NCBI GenBank assembly: GCA_014728565.1
Contig: WJLK01000046.1
Location: forward strand, 1 to 12,374
Direction of reading: 5' to 3'
Source of the DNA: Candidatus Pacearchaeota archaeon
GTDB lineage: Archaea; Nanobdellota; Nanobdellia; Pacearchaeales; GW2011-AR1
Length of the DNA: 12,374 nt
Position 1 is the stretch's first letter, and each line of letters opens with the position of its first letter. The translations under genes and the position numbers were made by a program. This document shows, piece by piece, positions 6,388 through 12,280 of the stretch. The notes beneath the pieces were generated by a model. It saw only the letters and a list, made by a program, of their open reading frames with translations. It did no database searches and was not told where the DNA came from.

Positions 6388-7137
6388 TTATTCTTCAGGC
6401 TCAGCAGCTAAAAAAGCCCACCAAGGTTTCTTTACTTTTATTACCTCTCCGTTTTCAGCATCTATCTGTGCTCTTACTTGCATCTTTGCTCTGAAAATTC
6501 CCAGAATTCTTGAATGTCTCTCTGCTTGTATTTCATAAGCAGGTTTTGTATCATCCTGTTTTCCAACCTCTTTTAGTTCTATAGAACAATTATTATTCTC
6601 ATTGCAGACTTTTAATCTTAATCTTTCAAGAGCTTTTTCAGAAGCAGTATCAGGCATTATTTTTATCTCTGCATTTCTTCCATTGCTGAGTTTTGCCTTT
6701 AATTTTGTTTTTCCATTCTCAGTTTCACTTTCAATTTCTAAATCAGTTTCAGCTTCTGAATTACCTGTTTTTAGTTGAATCTTGTTATTTGCTTTAGTTT
6801 GAACTTGTATTTGCTTACCACCTTCTCTTTCATAGGTGCCATCTCTTAATTTTTCTCTTGTTCTCTCCTGTGTCTGTTGCTGAGTTTGGTTCTCTTGTTT
6901 TTCCTGATAACGTGCATCACCTGTCTCCCACTCTTTTACACATTTCTTTTCACTCTCATTCCAGGAGTAACCTGCAGCTGTTAGACATCCATACTCATCT
7001 TTATCACCACCAATTTTTTGATTACTGTCATTGCTGTGTGCTGTTATTTTAGTGCTCTGATTTCCCTGCTGTGCAGATACAATTCCCAGAGCAAGAAACA
7101 GAGCAAATACTGAAAACAATAAATAGCTTATTTTCAT
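6388..7137 (-). CDS. Secreted protein with N-terminal signal peptide and C-terminal PWW motif
   Basis: A typical signal peptide (residues 1-22, likely cleaved after VSA before QQ) precedes a 227-residue exported protein. Residues 44-70 hold a small Cys pair in the pattern C-L-T-A-A-G-Y-S-W-N-x5-C (C51, C66), a motif I recall from many exported DPANN and bacterial proteins. Residues 70-125 are Gln/Glu/Arg-rich low complexity, probably disordered. Residues 125-235 look beta-rich, with a possible disulfide C178-C184 and a PepSY-like end (YEIQAERHSRILGIF, VRAQIDAENGEVIKV, 201-235) before KKPWWAFLAAEPEE. The role is unknown; it may be a surface or lipid-associated protein. The ATG has GGAGG about 15 bases upstream (7153-7157), an unusually long gap, in a leader that shares TTTAACTAAGT with the left-edge gene. 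TATATAATA on the minus strand (7199-7191) would start transcription near 7169, at that motif. Confidence 0.75.
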   Translation of the reverse strand: MKISYLLFSVFALFLALGIVSAQQGNQSTKITAHSNDSNQKIGGDKDEYGCLTAAGYSWNESEKKCVKEWETGDARYQEKQENQTQQQTQERTREKLRDGTYEREGGKQIQVQTKANNKIQLKTGNSEAETDLEIESETENGKTKLKAKLSNGRNAEIKIMPDTASEKALERLRLKVCNENNNCSIELKEVGKQDDTKPAYEIQAERHSRILGIFRAKMQVRAQIDAENGEVIKVKKPWWAFLAAEPEE

Positions 7138-7150
7138 ATTTATGTTAAAT

Positions 7151-7172
7151 CTCCTCCTTTCACTTAGTTAAA
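7151..7172 (-). promoter_or_regulatory. Leader with TTTAACTAAGT and Shine-Dalgarno, shared with the left-edge gene
   Basis: On the minus strand TTTAACTAAGT (7172-7162) is followed by GAAAGGAGGAGA. The left-edge gene has TTTAACTAAGT (65-55) followed by AAAGAGGAGGTGA. A TATA-like box (7199-7191) sits about 26 bases upstream, so the motif may lie at the start of the transcript. Confidence 0.45.
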
Positions 7173-7262
7173 AATTATCTTAATAATTTTTATTATATAT
7201 TAAACAAAATGTTATTTAAAAAAGTAACTGGTTTTTAATATTATTCTCAATCCTAAAAAAAG

Positions 7263-7270
7263 ATATAAAC
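7263..7270 (+). promoter_or_regulatory. TATA box for the membrane-AlbA_2 gene
   Basis: ATATAAAC is identical to the octamer at 8682-8689 before the helicase gene. Initiation about 26 bases on would fall near 7292, next to ATGAAA at 7294, giving a leader of about 54 bases with two tiny reading frames before the start at 7346. Confidence 0.45.
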
Positions 7271-7301
7271 CTTGATTTTTATTTAATTATAGAATGAAAT
7301 T

Positions 7302-7349
7302 ATGTTAAACTTTTTTGAAAAGTCCAATCAAAAACAAAATCTAAAATGA
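7302..7349 (+). other. Possible 15-codon upstream ORF coupled to the AlbA_2 fusion gene
   Basis: ATG at 7302 opens MLNFFEKSNQKQNLK, whose TGA overlaps the main start as ATGA (7346-7349), the same arrangement as the operon junction at 534-537. It lies wholly inside the predicted leader. It may be a coupling or regulatory peptide, or chance. Confidence 0.3.
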
Positions 7350-8461
7350 AAATAGGTGAGTTTATCAGCAGTAATTCTGAAAGAGCTAGAGTATCTTTTT
7401 CAGCTTTAATTTATGTTGTCCTTTTTATATCAATTATTTATTCATTTTACTATCATTTGTGGAGAATTCTTTTTATTAATCTACTTTTGCTTGTTCTGGT
7501 TTTAATGCCCCATGTTATCCATAAAAGGTCTGATGTAAGGATACCAAATGAGTTTCAGTTCTTGATATTTGTTTTTATTCTTGTATCTTTTTTTCTTGGA
7601 GATTTTAGAGGTCTTGTAATACAGATATTTTTTGGACTTGTGATATCATTTTTTGGATTTATTGTTATGATGATTATTTTTCACAATAGCAAGATGAAGT
7701 TAAATCCATTTCTTATTATCTTATTCTCATTTAGTCTTTCAATTACTTTAGGTTTTGGAATTGAACTACTGAAATTTTATTTAAAATTATTTTTAAACAA
7801 TCCTCCTGCAGTTGTTGATTATGTTTATGCTATGTATAGCATGACAATGGTTTCAATAGGCGCTATTATTGCCTCTGGATTTGGATATTCTTATATGAAA
7901 GGATTTAGACCAAAGATAATAATGAGGATGGTCAGTAGTTTTAAGAAAAAAAATCCTAGATTTTTTGTTGAAAAAACAGACAGTCCAGAGGAAATATTAA
8001 AATTAATAAAAACAGGGGAGAGTGAGAGGATTGAGTTTAAATCAACTTTGAGAACCAATCTCCACACAAAAGAGCATGATAAAAAAATAGAATTTTCTGT
8101 TTTAAAGACAATTGTTGCTTTTTTAAATTCAGAAGGTGGTACCCTTCTGATAGGTGTTGATAATGATGGAAGAATACTTGGAATTGAAAAGGACAGGTTC
8201 CAGAACAATGACAAATTTGCTCTTCATTTTATGAATCTTTTAAAAGAGCATATTGGAAGTGAGTATCTTCCTTATCTCTCTTTTGAATCAGTCCTTATTG
8301 AGGAAAAAACTATTCTCAAGGTTGATTGTATCTGTAGCAGGAAGCCTGTTTATCTTAGGATAGGAAAAGATGAGGAATTTTATGTAAGAGCAGGTCCTGC
8401 CAGTGTTCAGTTGAATGGAAGAAGGTTAGTGGATTATGTTGACAGGAAGTTCAGGGAGTGA
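7346..8461 (+). CDS. Multi-helix membrane domain fused to a Schlafen/AlbA_2 domain
   Basis: The protein has 371 residues in two parts. Residues 17-185 hold about six hydrophobic helices (near 17-35, 39-57, 70-86, 89-113, 120-148, 160-183). The segment FGIELLKFYLKLF...DYVYAMYSMTMVSIGAIIASGFG recalls the YjdF/DUF2238-type membrane domain, which is my inference. A basic linker (189-203, KKKNPRFF) is followed by an AlbA_2/Schlafen AAA_4 domain (PF04326-type, about 212-366): GESERIEFKSTL (224-235), VLKTIVAFLNSEGGTLLIGV (252-271), DNDGRILGIE (272-281), and YVRAGPASVQLNGRRLVDYV (346-365). AlbA_2 domains bind nucleic acids in some proteins and have nuclease roles in Schlafens, but this copy could equally be a regulatory module. 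The domain should face the cytoplasm. The start at 7346 has no Shine-Dalgarno. No partner gene is linked to it. Confidence 0.85.
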   Translation: MKIGEFISSNSERARVSFSALIYVVLFISIIYSFYYHLWRILFINLLLLVLVLMPHVIHKRSDVRIPNEFQFLIFVFILVSFFLGDFRGLVIQIFFGLVISFFGFIVMMIIFHNSKMKLNPFLIILFSFSLSITLGFGIELLKFYLKLFLNNPPAVVDYVYAMYSMTMVSIGAIIASGFGYSYMKGFRPKIIMRMVSSFKKKNPRFFVEKTDSPEEILKLIKTGESERIEFKSTLRTNLHTKEHDKKIEFSVLKTIVAFLNSEGGTLLIGVDNDGRILGIEKDRFQNNDKFALHFMNLLKEHIGSEYLPYLSFESVLIEEKTILKVDCICSRKPVYLRIGKDEEFYVRAGPASVQLNGRRLVDYVDRKFRE

Positions 8462-8512
8462 ATCAGTAGTATAAAAAAATTTTTAAACCTGTTTTTATTA
8501 TAAAAAAGAGGG

Positions 8513-8590
8513 ATGATTAGTTTATTGGGCATCTTTATGTTGTGTTTGTGTTTTGGGAGTCATCTCTTTTTAAATTCTTTTTATTATTGA
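8513..8590 (+). CDS. Possible 25-residue hydrophobic peptide
   Basis: ATG at 8513 opens MISLLGIFMLCLCFGSHLFL and five more residues before TGA. It could form one membrane helix. TTTTTAAACC lies about 28 bases upstream, and the start context AAAAAGAGGG-ATG resembles that of ppsA (AAAAGAGG-ATG). This fits a leaderless small gene, but a T-rich spacer readily gives hydrophobic codons by chance, so I rate it low. Confidence 0.22.
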   Translation: MISLLGIFMLCLCFGSHLFLNSFYY

Positions 8591-8681
8591 ATGAATTTAA
8601 TATTAAGATGTCTCTTTTGCTTGCTTAATCTCTCTGCCTTACTAATCTTTAAATCCTGAAAAACATTAATAACTTCACAGA

Positions 8682-8689
8682 ATATAAAC
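8682..8689 (+). promoter_or_regulatory. TATA box for the helicase gene
   Basis: ATATAAAC is centred about 40 bases before the ATG at 8725; initiation would fall near 8711, beside a three-codon frame ATG-AAA-GTA-TAA (8712-8723) that ends one base before the start. TTTTTAAATT at 8691-8700 is an alternative box that would make the message leaderless. Confidence 0.4.
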
Positions 8690-8724
8690 TTTTTTAAATT
8701 CTGTTTCTGAGATGAAAGTATAAA

Positions 8725-10584
8725 ATGGGTGAGAGTGAGCAATTACAGAAAAAAAATGAATTAGACTATGTGAAAGTTTTAAATGCAGTTCGTGAACTGC
8801 CTTTTTATGTAGGAAAAAATCTGTTAGTTGATTTTTTAAAAGGAAATATTAAAAACAGGTCAGTAAGAAACAATAACCTTAATGCTATAAGATATTTTGG
8901 TTCACTGGATTATAATGAAGAAAAAATAAGAGGAATTATTGAAAATCTGATAAACAATAATCTTATAGAGCTAGCAAAAAGTCCATCAAATAAGTTTTTA
9001 AAAATATTGAAATTGACTGAAAAAGGAAAAAGAGAAATTTTCAATCCAACTTTAAACAAGAAAAAACTAAAGAATAATTTTGATATTCCTGAAACAAAAA
9101 TAACTGAAAATGACAGAAAGATATTCAGAGAACTGGATTTTTATTTAAAGAATTACAATGATAATCAGAAAAAAGCTATTATCTCTGATTCAGAGAAAAT
9201 ATTATGCATTGCAGGAGCAGGAAGCGGAAAAACAACTGTCCTCACAAAAAGAATAGAATTTTTAATTAAATACATGTCTGTTAATCCTGATAAAATACTG
9301 GCAGTAACCTTCACAAGAAAGGCAAAACAGGAAATGGAGGAGAGACTATCAGGTCTTGGGATAAAGACAAATGTTGAGACTTTTAATAGTTTCTCTGAGA
9401 AAATTCTAAGAAAGAACTGGAATACTATCTATAACAGACGTGTCAGGGTTATTAATTATGGAAACAAGATAATGGCAGTCATGTCTGCTCTTAATTCAAT
9501 AGGTATGAAAATAGATGATGCGCTGGATTTATATTTCAGTAAATCTCAGAGAAAAAACAAGACAAAAGAGGAACTTTCTAATCTTTTTATGAATGACTGC
9601 TTTTCTGTTCTTGATTTTTTTAAAGTCAAAAAACAGGAGATAACAGATTTTTCAGGGTTTATAGAACCTGAGAAATATAAAACAGCTAAGATGATCTATA
9701 ACATAGTCCGTCATCTTGACAGTCAGATGAAAATCCTGGGATTAAGGGATTTTACTGATCAGATTGTTGATACAATAAATTTTTTTAAAAATAACCAGAT
9801 ACCTGAATTTGAGCATGTGCTGGTTGATGAATATCAGGATGTTAATGCAATGCAGATAGAACTTCTTGATTTACTTAATTCAAAAAATCTTTTTGTTGTT
9901 GGTGATCCAAGGCAGTCAATATTTGGATGGAGAGGAAGTGATATAAGATATATCCTAAAATTTCAGGAAAAATACAAAGATTGTGATATAATAACTCTTA
10001 CCAGGAATTACCGGAGCAATAAGCATATTGTTGATTTAATAAATTCTTCTATAAGGGATATGAAACTTCCTGATTTAGAAAGCAATTTTCAAGCTGATAA
10101 AGAGATTAAACTTCTTAAGTTTGAAAATGAAGAATTGGAGTATAAATTTGTTTTAAATAAAATCATTTCTTCAGAGATTCCCAGAAATGAAATTTTTGTT
10201 CTTGCAAGAACAAACAGGCAGGTTAATGAAATCTCCAGTTTAATGAAACAAAAAAATATTAAACATGTTGTAAAAACTGATGAAAATAACAATATATCTG
10301 CAAAAAAAGAGGATTTGACAGTAGCTACTATTCATTCTATCAAAGGTTTAGAAGCAGAGATGGTTTTTGTCATTGGATGCAATGAACTGAATTTTCCGTG
10401 CAAGGCTTCTGACCACCCTGTTATTGAAATGATAAAACTAGAGGATTATGACAGGGAGGAGGAAGAAAAAAGACTTTTTTATGTTGCTATGAGCAGGGCA
10501 AAAAACAAACTTTATCTAACTTATTCTGGAAAAAAGCCAACTTATTTTATTACTTCAGAGATGATGGATGTGATTGAAAATTAA
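8725..10584 (+). CDS. UvrD/Rep-family SF1A DNA helicase with an N-terminal RQC-like winged helix
   Basis: The protein has 619 residues. From about 140 onward it is a 3'-5' SF1A helicase: Q-motif NQKKAI (147-152), Walker A GAGSGKTT (164-171), motif Ia AVTFTRKAKQEM (193-204), Walker B DEYQD (368-372), motif III GDPRQSIFGWRG (393-404), motif IV LTRNYRS (425-431), motif V VATIHSIKGLE (533-543) and motif VI EKRLFYVAMSRA (581-592). ATPase residues are intact. At 619 residues it is shorter than UvrD (about 720), mainly through reduced 1B/2B insertions. Residues 14-105 are extra and resemble the RQC winged helix of RecQ helicases: FYVGKNLLVDFLKG (27-40), RYFGSLDY (56-63), IIENLINNNLIEL (71-83), then LKILKLTEKGKREI (92-105). 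It likely unwinds DNA in repair or recombination. It overlaps no functional gene; its stop overlaps that of the minus-strand Lrp remnant. Confidence 0.93.
   Translation: MGESEQLQKKNELDYVKVLNAVRELPFYVGKNLLVDFLKGNIKNRSVRNNNLNAIRYFGSLDYNEEKIRGIIENLINNNLIELAKSPSNKFLKILKLTEKGKREIFNPTLNKKKLKNNFDIPETKITENDRKIFRELDFYLKNYNDNQKKAIISDSEKILCIAGAGSGKTTVLTKRIEFLIKYMSVNPDKILAVTFTRKAKQEMEERLSGLGIKTNVETFNSFSEKILRKNWNTIYNRRVRVINYGNKIMAVMSALNSIGMKIDDALDLYFSKSQRKNKTKEELSNLFMNDCFSVLDFFKVKKQEITDFSGFIEPEKYKTAKMIYNIVRHLDSQMKILGLRDFTDQIVDTINFFKNNQIPEFEHVLVDEYQDVNAMQIELLDLLNSKNLFVVGDPRQSIFGWRGSDIRYILKFQEKYKDCDIITLTRNYRSNKHIVDLINSSIRDMKLPDLESNFQADKEIKLLKFENEELEYKFVLNKIISSEIPRNEIFVLARTNRQVNEISSLMKQKNIKHVVKTDENNNISAKKEDLTVATIHSIKGLEAEMVFVIGCNELNFPCKASDHPVIEMIKLEDYDREEEEKRLFYVAMSRAKNKLYLTYSGKKPTYFITSEMMDVIEN
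8785..8800. repeat. 16-bp palindrome inside the helicase gene
   Basis: GCAGTTC-GT-GAACTGC has perfect 7-bp arms around GT, the same geometry as 2433-2448. It encodes part of residues 21-26 of the helicase, 60 bases after its start. It could be a chance palindrome. Confidence 0.3.
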
Positions 10585-10850
10585 ATTTCAATTAAATCAA
10601 CCATATAGTCTGATTTATATTCATCCACTACAGATCCAACCTGAAATTCTTTTATTATTTTTGAAAATCTAGTCCTTATCTCATACATGGTATTATCAAA
10701 ATCTTTAAAATCCTTAGAACATATATTAATTCCAATATCCCAATTTCCACTTATAATAGAGATATTTATTTTGATGCATATGTTCTTAGAGATGATGCCT
10801 GAAAACAGTAGTTTAAAAAAATAACAGTTCTTGATTAAGTATTTAAACAA
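10581..10850 (-). pseudogene. Truncated Lrp/AsnC-type regulator remnant
   Basis: The open frame gives 89 codons, but only a TTG (10850) could start it and no in-frame ATG exists. Its last 55 residues, from GNWDIGINICSKDFKDFD through EIRTRFSKIIKEFQV, resemble the C-terminal ligand-binding domain of archaeal Lrp/AsnC-like proteins, where G-x-W/Y-D-[IL] is followed by a strand, F-D and an amphipathic helix. The N-terminal helix-turn-helix is absent, since upstream DNA is the promoter and body of the hemerythrin gene. The TTG itself sits in that gene's TATA box. I read this as a 5'-truncated, non-functional copy, with the loss perhaps caused by insertion of the hemerythrin gene. A short functional protein with an unusual start cannot be excluded. 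Its stop overlaps that of the helicase in a tail-to-tail arrangement (10581-10584). Confidence 0.45.
10841..10848 (+). promoter_or_regulatory. TATA box for the hemerythrin-like gene
   Basis: ATTTAAAC is centred about 24-25 bases before the ATG at 10869, fitting a leaderless message. Confidence 0.5.
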
Positions 10851-10868
10851 AGAATTTTACTTAATATT

Positions 10869-11282
10869 ATGACAGAAATCTCAAAATTAATGTTATGCGA
10901 GCATGAGAGAATAGATAAATTATTAAAAGAGTTTGAAAAAGCAGTTTCAGATAAAAAAGATGTTGAGGAAAAATTCAGCAAGTTCAAATGGACTTTAGAA
11001 AAACATATGTTTCTTGAAGAAAAAGCTATTTTTAATGCATTTGTTAAAAGAGATGATGTTGATGATATTTTTGAATTAATGAATGAGCACGGAGATATAA
11101 TGAGAATAGTTAATCAGATGGAGGAAGAAATTACAGATTCTGATATGGAGGAATTAAAAACAATTTTGATGGAGCATGTTGATTTTGAAAATAATAATTT
11201 CTATCCTAAATTAGATGAACTGCTTTCTGATAATCAGAAAAAAGAGATTTCAGAAAAATGTCGAGAGATAATAAAAAGTTAG
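10869..11282 (+). CDS. Hemerythrin HHE cation-binding domain protein
   Basis: This 137-residue cytoplasmic four-helix bundle should bind a non-haem di-iron centre. All expected ligands are visible: H12 in helix 1, H46 and E50 (HMFLE) in helix 2, H74 (NEHGD) in helix 3, and H103 with E107 (HVDFE) in helix 4, followed by the typical FYPKLDELL. Family members bind oxygen, sense oxygen or iron, or take part in repair of NO-damaged iron centres (as RIC/YtfE does). The sequence alone does not tell which. It lacks the extra N-terminal ScdA domain of RIC proteins and has only one HHE domain, so I keep the name generic. The gene is transcribed alone from a leaderless-type promoter that overlaps the truncated Lrp-like frame. 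Confidence 0.92.
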   Translation: MTEISKLMLCEHERIDKLLKEFEKAVSDKKDVEEKFSKFKWTLEKHMFLEEKAIFNAFVKRDDVDDIFELMNEHGDIMRIVNQMEEEITDSDMEELKTILMEHVDFENNNFYPKLDELLSDNQKKEISEKCREIIKS

Positions 11283-11307
11283 TGTAACTTATTAATTAGC
11301 AGAATTA

Positions 11308-11667
11308 TTATTTTCTGAGTTTCTTTGGTTTTGATAAATCATCTCCGTCATCTGTATGAAAATGCTTTGTTTTTACAAAATTTCTGAAAAAAGTGAACTT
11401 GTTCATAAGATTTGGAATTGTCCATAAAACAGCTATAAAACCAATCAGGAATATATAGATATTATAAGTTGTAGCAGAGTCATTGAAAAGATAATTTCCT
11501 GTTATTGAAAAATAAATAAGAGATATTCCTGCATATAACAAAACAACAGAAAGGAATTTTTCAATTATATCTCTTGGGTCCTGCATAATCTCTCTTTCAC
11601 CAAATAAAACACCAATGTAATAAATCACAAATATGCCTATTGTTACTAAATAACCTGTGTCTATCAT
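11308..11667 (-). CDS. Three-helix membrane protein of unknown function
   Basis: The protein has 119 residues. Hydrophobic segments at about 5-23, 38-56 and 68-85 flank a short charged loop (GEREIMQDPRDIIEKF, 23-38). The C-terminal 30 residues are hydrophilic (KTKHFHTDDGDDLSKPKKLRK), with His/Asp-rich and then strongly basic residues, so the tail is probably cytoplasmic. I do not recognise the family. The ATG at 11667 has GAGGT (minus strand, 11678-11674) six bases upstream, a clear Shine-Dalgarno, which sets it apart from its leaderless neighbours; AT-rich DNA at about 11707-11720 could be the promoter, giving a leader of roughly 20 bases. It is convergent with the hemerythrin gene (25 bases between ends). 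Confidence 0.68.
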   Translation of the reverse strand: MIDTGYLVTIGIFVIYYIGVLFGEREIMQDPRDIIEKFLSVVLLYAGISLIYFSITGNYLFNDSATTYNIYIFLIGFIAVLWTIPNLMNKFTFFRNFVKTKHFHTDDGDDLSKPKKLRK

Positions 11668-11673
11668 TTATCT

Positions 11674-11678
11674 ACCTC
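11674..11678 (-). promoter_or_regulatory. Shine-Dalgarno of the three-helix membrane protein
   Basis: GAGGT with a 6-base spacer before the ATG at 11667. It fixes that start and is one of few normal ribosome-binding sites in the window. Confidence 0.6.
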
Positions 11679-11728
11679 TTTTCTTATAGTATAATAAAAA
11701 AGAGAGTTTTTAAATTTTTTTAAAAGAT

Positions 11729-12109
11729 TTAATTAGGATATATTCCTGCGCCTCTTAAAATAGATGCATATTGGTTGTATTTTTTATGTCTATGAGGTGT
11801 TATTCTTTCTATATAACCTAGATAAGCATTAAAATCTCTAATTCTTCCTAAATTTAAAGCTCTTCTTCCAAGTATGATTGTTTTATCTCCATCATAGGCA
11901 AGAATTGTAAGAGCACTATCTGTTCTTCCAATAACATATTCCAAATTTCCATTAATTTCAATAACTTCTCCTGTTTTAGCAGTAACTTTGCATCCTTCTT
12001 CCAAAATCTGCACTGTTAGTTCAACCTGTCTGCCAGGTTTTGAACTAACTTCTACAATGGCATCATTTGCTCTTTCACCAAGTCCTGATTTATTTGTTTT
12101 TCTTGGCAT
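11729..12109 (-). CDS. Unrecognised small basic beta-rich protein
   Basis: I do not recognise this 126-residue soluble protein. A Lys/Arg-rich, probably disordered start (MPRKTNKSGLGERAND) is followed by alternating beta-like strands from about 28 to 85: VELTVQILEEGCKV, GEVIEINGNLEYVI, SALTILAYDG and KTIILGRRALNLG. This resembles a small barrel. A helical, basic tail (100-126) follows, with HRHKKYNQYASILRGAGIYPN. One cysteine (C40) is present. The basic ends would suit RNA or DNA binding, which is an inference only. The start is an ATG at 12109 with no Shine-Dalgarno. TTTTATATAG (12115-12124) lies too close to be a normal TATA box for this start, so the promoter is uncertain. Confidence 0.6.
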   Translation of the reverse strand: MPRKTNKSGLGERANDAIVEVSSKPGRQVELTVQILEEGCKVTAKTGEVIEINGNLEYVIGRTDSALTILAYDGDKTIILGRRALNLGRIRDFNAYLGYIERITPHRHKKYNQYASILRGAGIYPN

Positions 12110-12203
12110 GTTATTTTTATATAGAATTTGTTATTATTGTTATTTGAAAAAAATAAAGATAACTAGATTTTTATTTATTATTGGAATTATATAAACAAAT
12201 TAG

Positions 12204-12210
12204 TTTAAAT
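12204..12210 (+). promoter_or_regulatory. TATA-like box before the right-edge gene
   Basis: TTTAAAT would place initiation near 12233, about one base before TGTAGAGTCC, where the insertion sequence may begin. The promoter would then lie in flanking DNA. Confidence 0.3.
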
Positions 12211-12233
12211 ATTTTTTGTTTAACTTCAGAATG

Positions 12234-12243
12234 TGTAGAGTCC
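12234..12243 (+). repeat. Possible insertion-sequence end (TGT-type terminus)
   Basis: TGTAGAGTCC precedes the transposase-like gene by about 36 bases. IS481-type elements commonly have ends beginning with TGT. The other end lies outside the window, so this is a proposal. The same decamer occurs in direct orientation at 181-190. Confidence 0.3.
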
Positions 12244-12247
12244 GAAA

Positions 12248-12280
12248 ATTAGTTCGCTTAGAGAATCCAAGCGAATTAAT
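12248..12280 (+). promoter_or_regulatory. 12-bp hairpin covering the transposase start codon
   Basis: ATTAGTTCGCTT (12248-12259) pairs with AAGCGAATTAAT (12269-12280) with one G-T pair and a 9-base loop. The first two bases of the ATG at 12279 are in the 3' arm, so the folded RNA would hide the start codon. This may limit translation of the transposase. Confidence 0.5.

Larger units (their letters stand above)
8462..8724. other. 263-base spacer with one small hydrophobic ORF and the helicase promoter
   Basis: The spacer contains TATA-like elements (TTTTTAAACC around 8480-8489, and ATATAAAC at 8682-8689), a 25-codon hydrophobic ORF at 8513-8590, and otherwise AT-rich DNA without tRNA-like, C/D-box-like or repeat structure that I could find. 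Confidence 0.4.

Noticed and set aside
2492..10584. Primase-like protein, AlbA_2 fusion and helicase as one defence or replication system
   Set aside because: They are on separate promoters, interrupted by minus-strand genes and by ppsA, with no shared operator that I can support.
12231..12278. Upstream in-frame ATG extending the transposase by 16 residues
   Set aside because: It precedes the proposed insertion-sequence end and the extension runs through the hairpin; 12279 better matches the usual start of such proteins.
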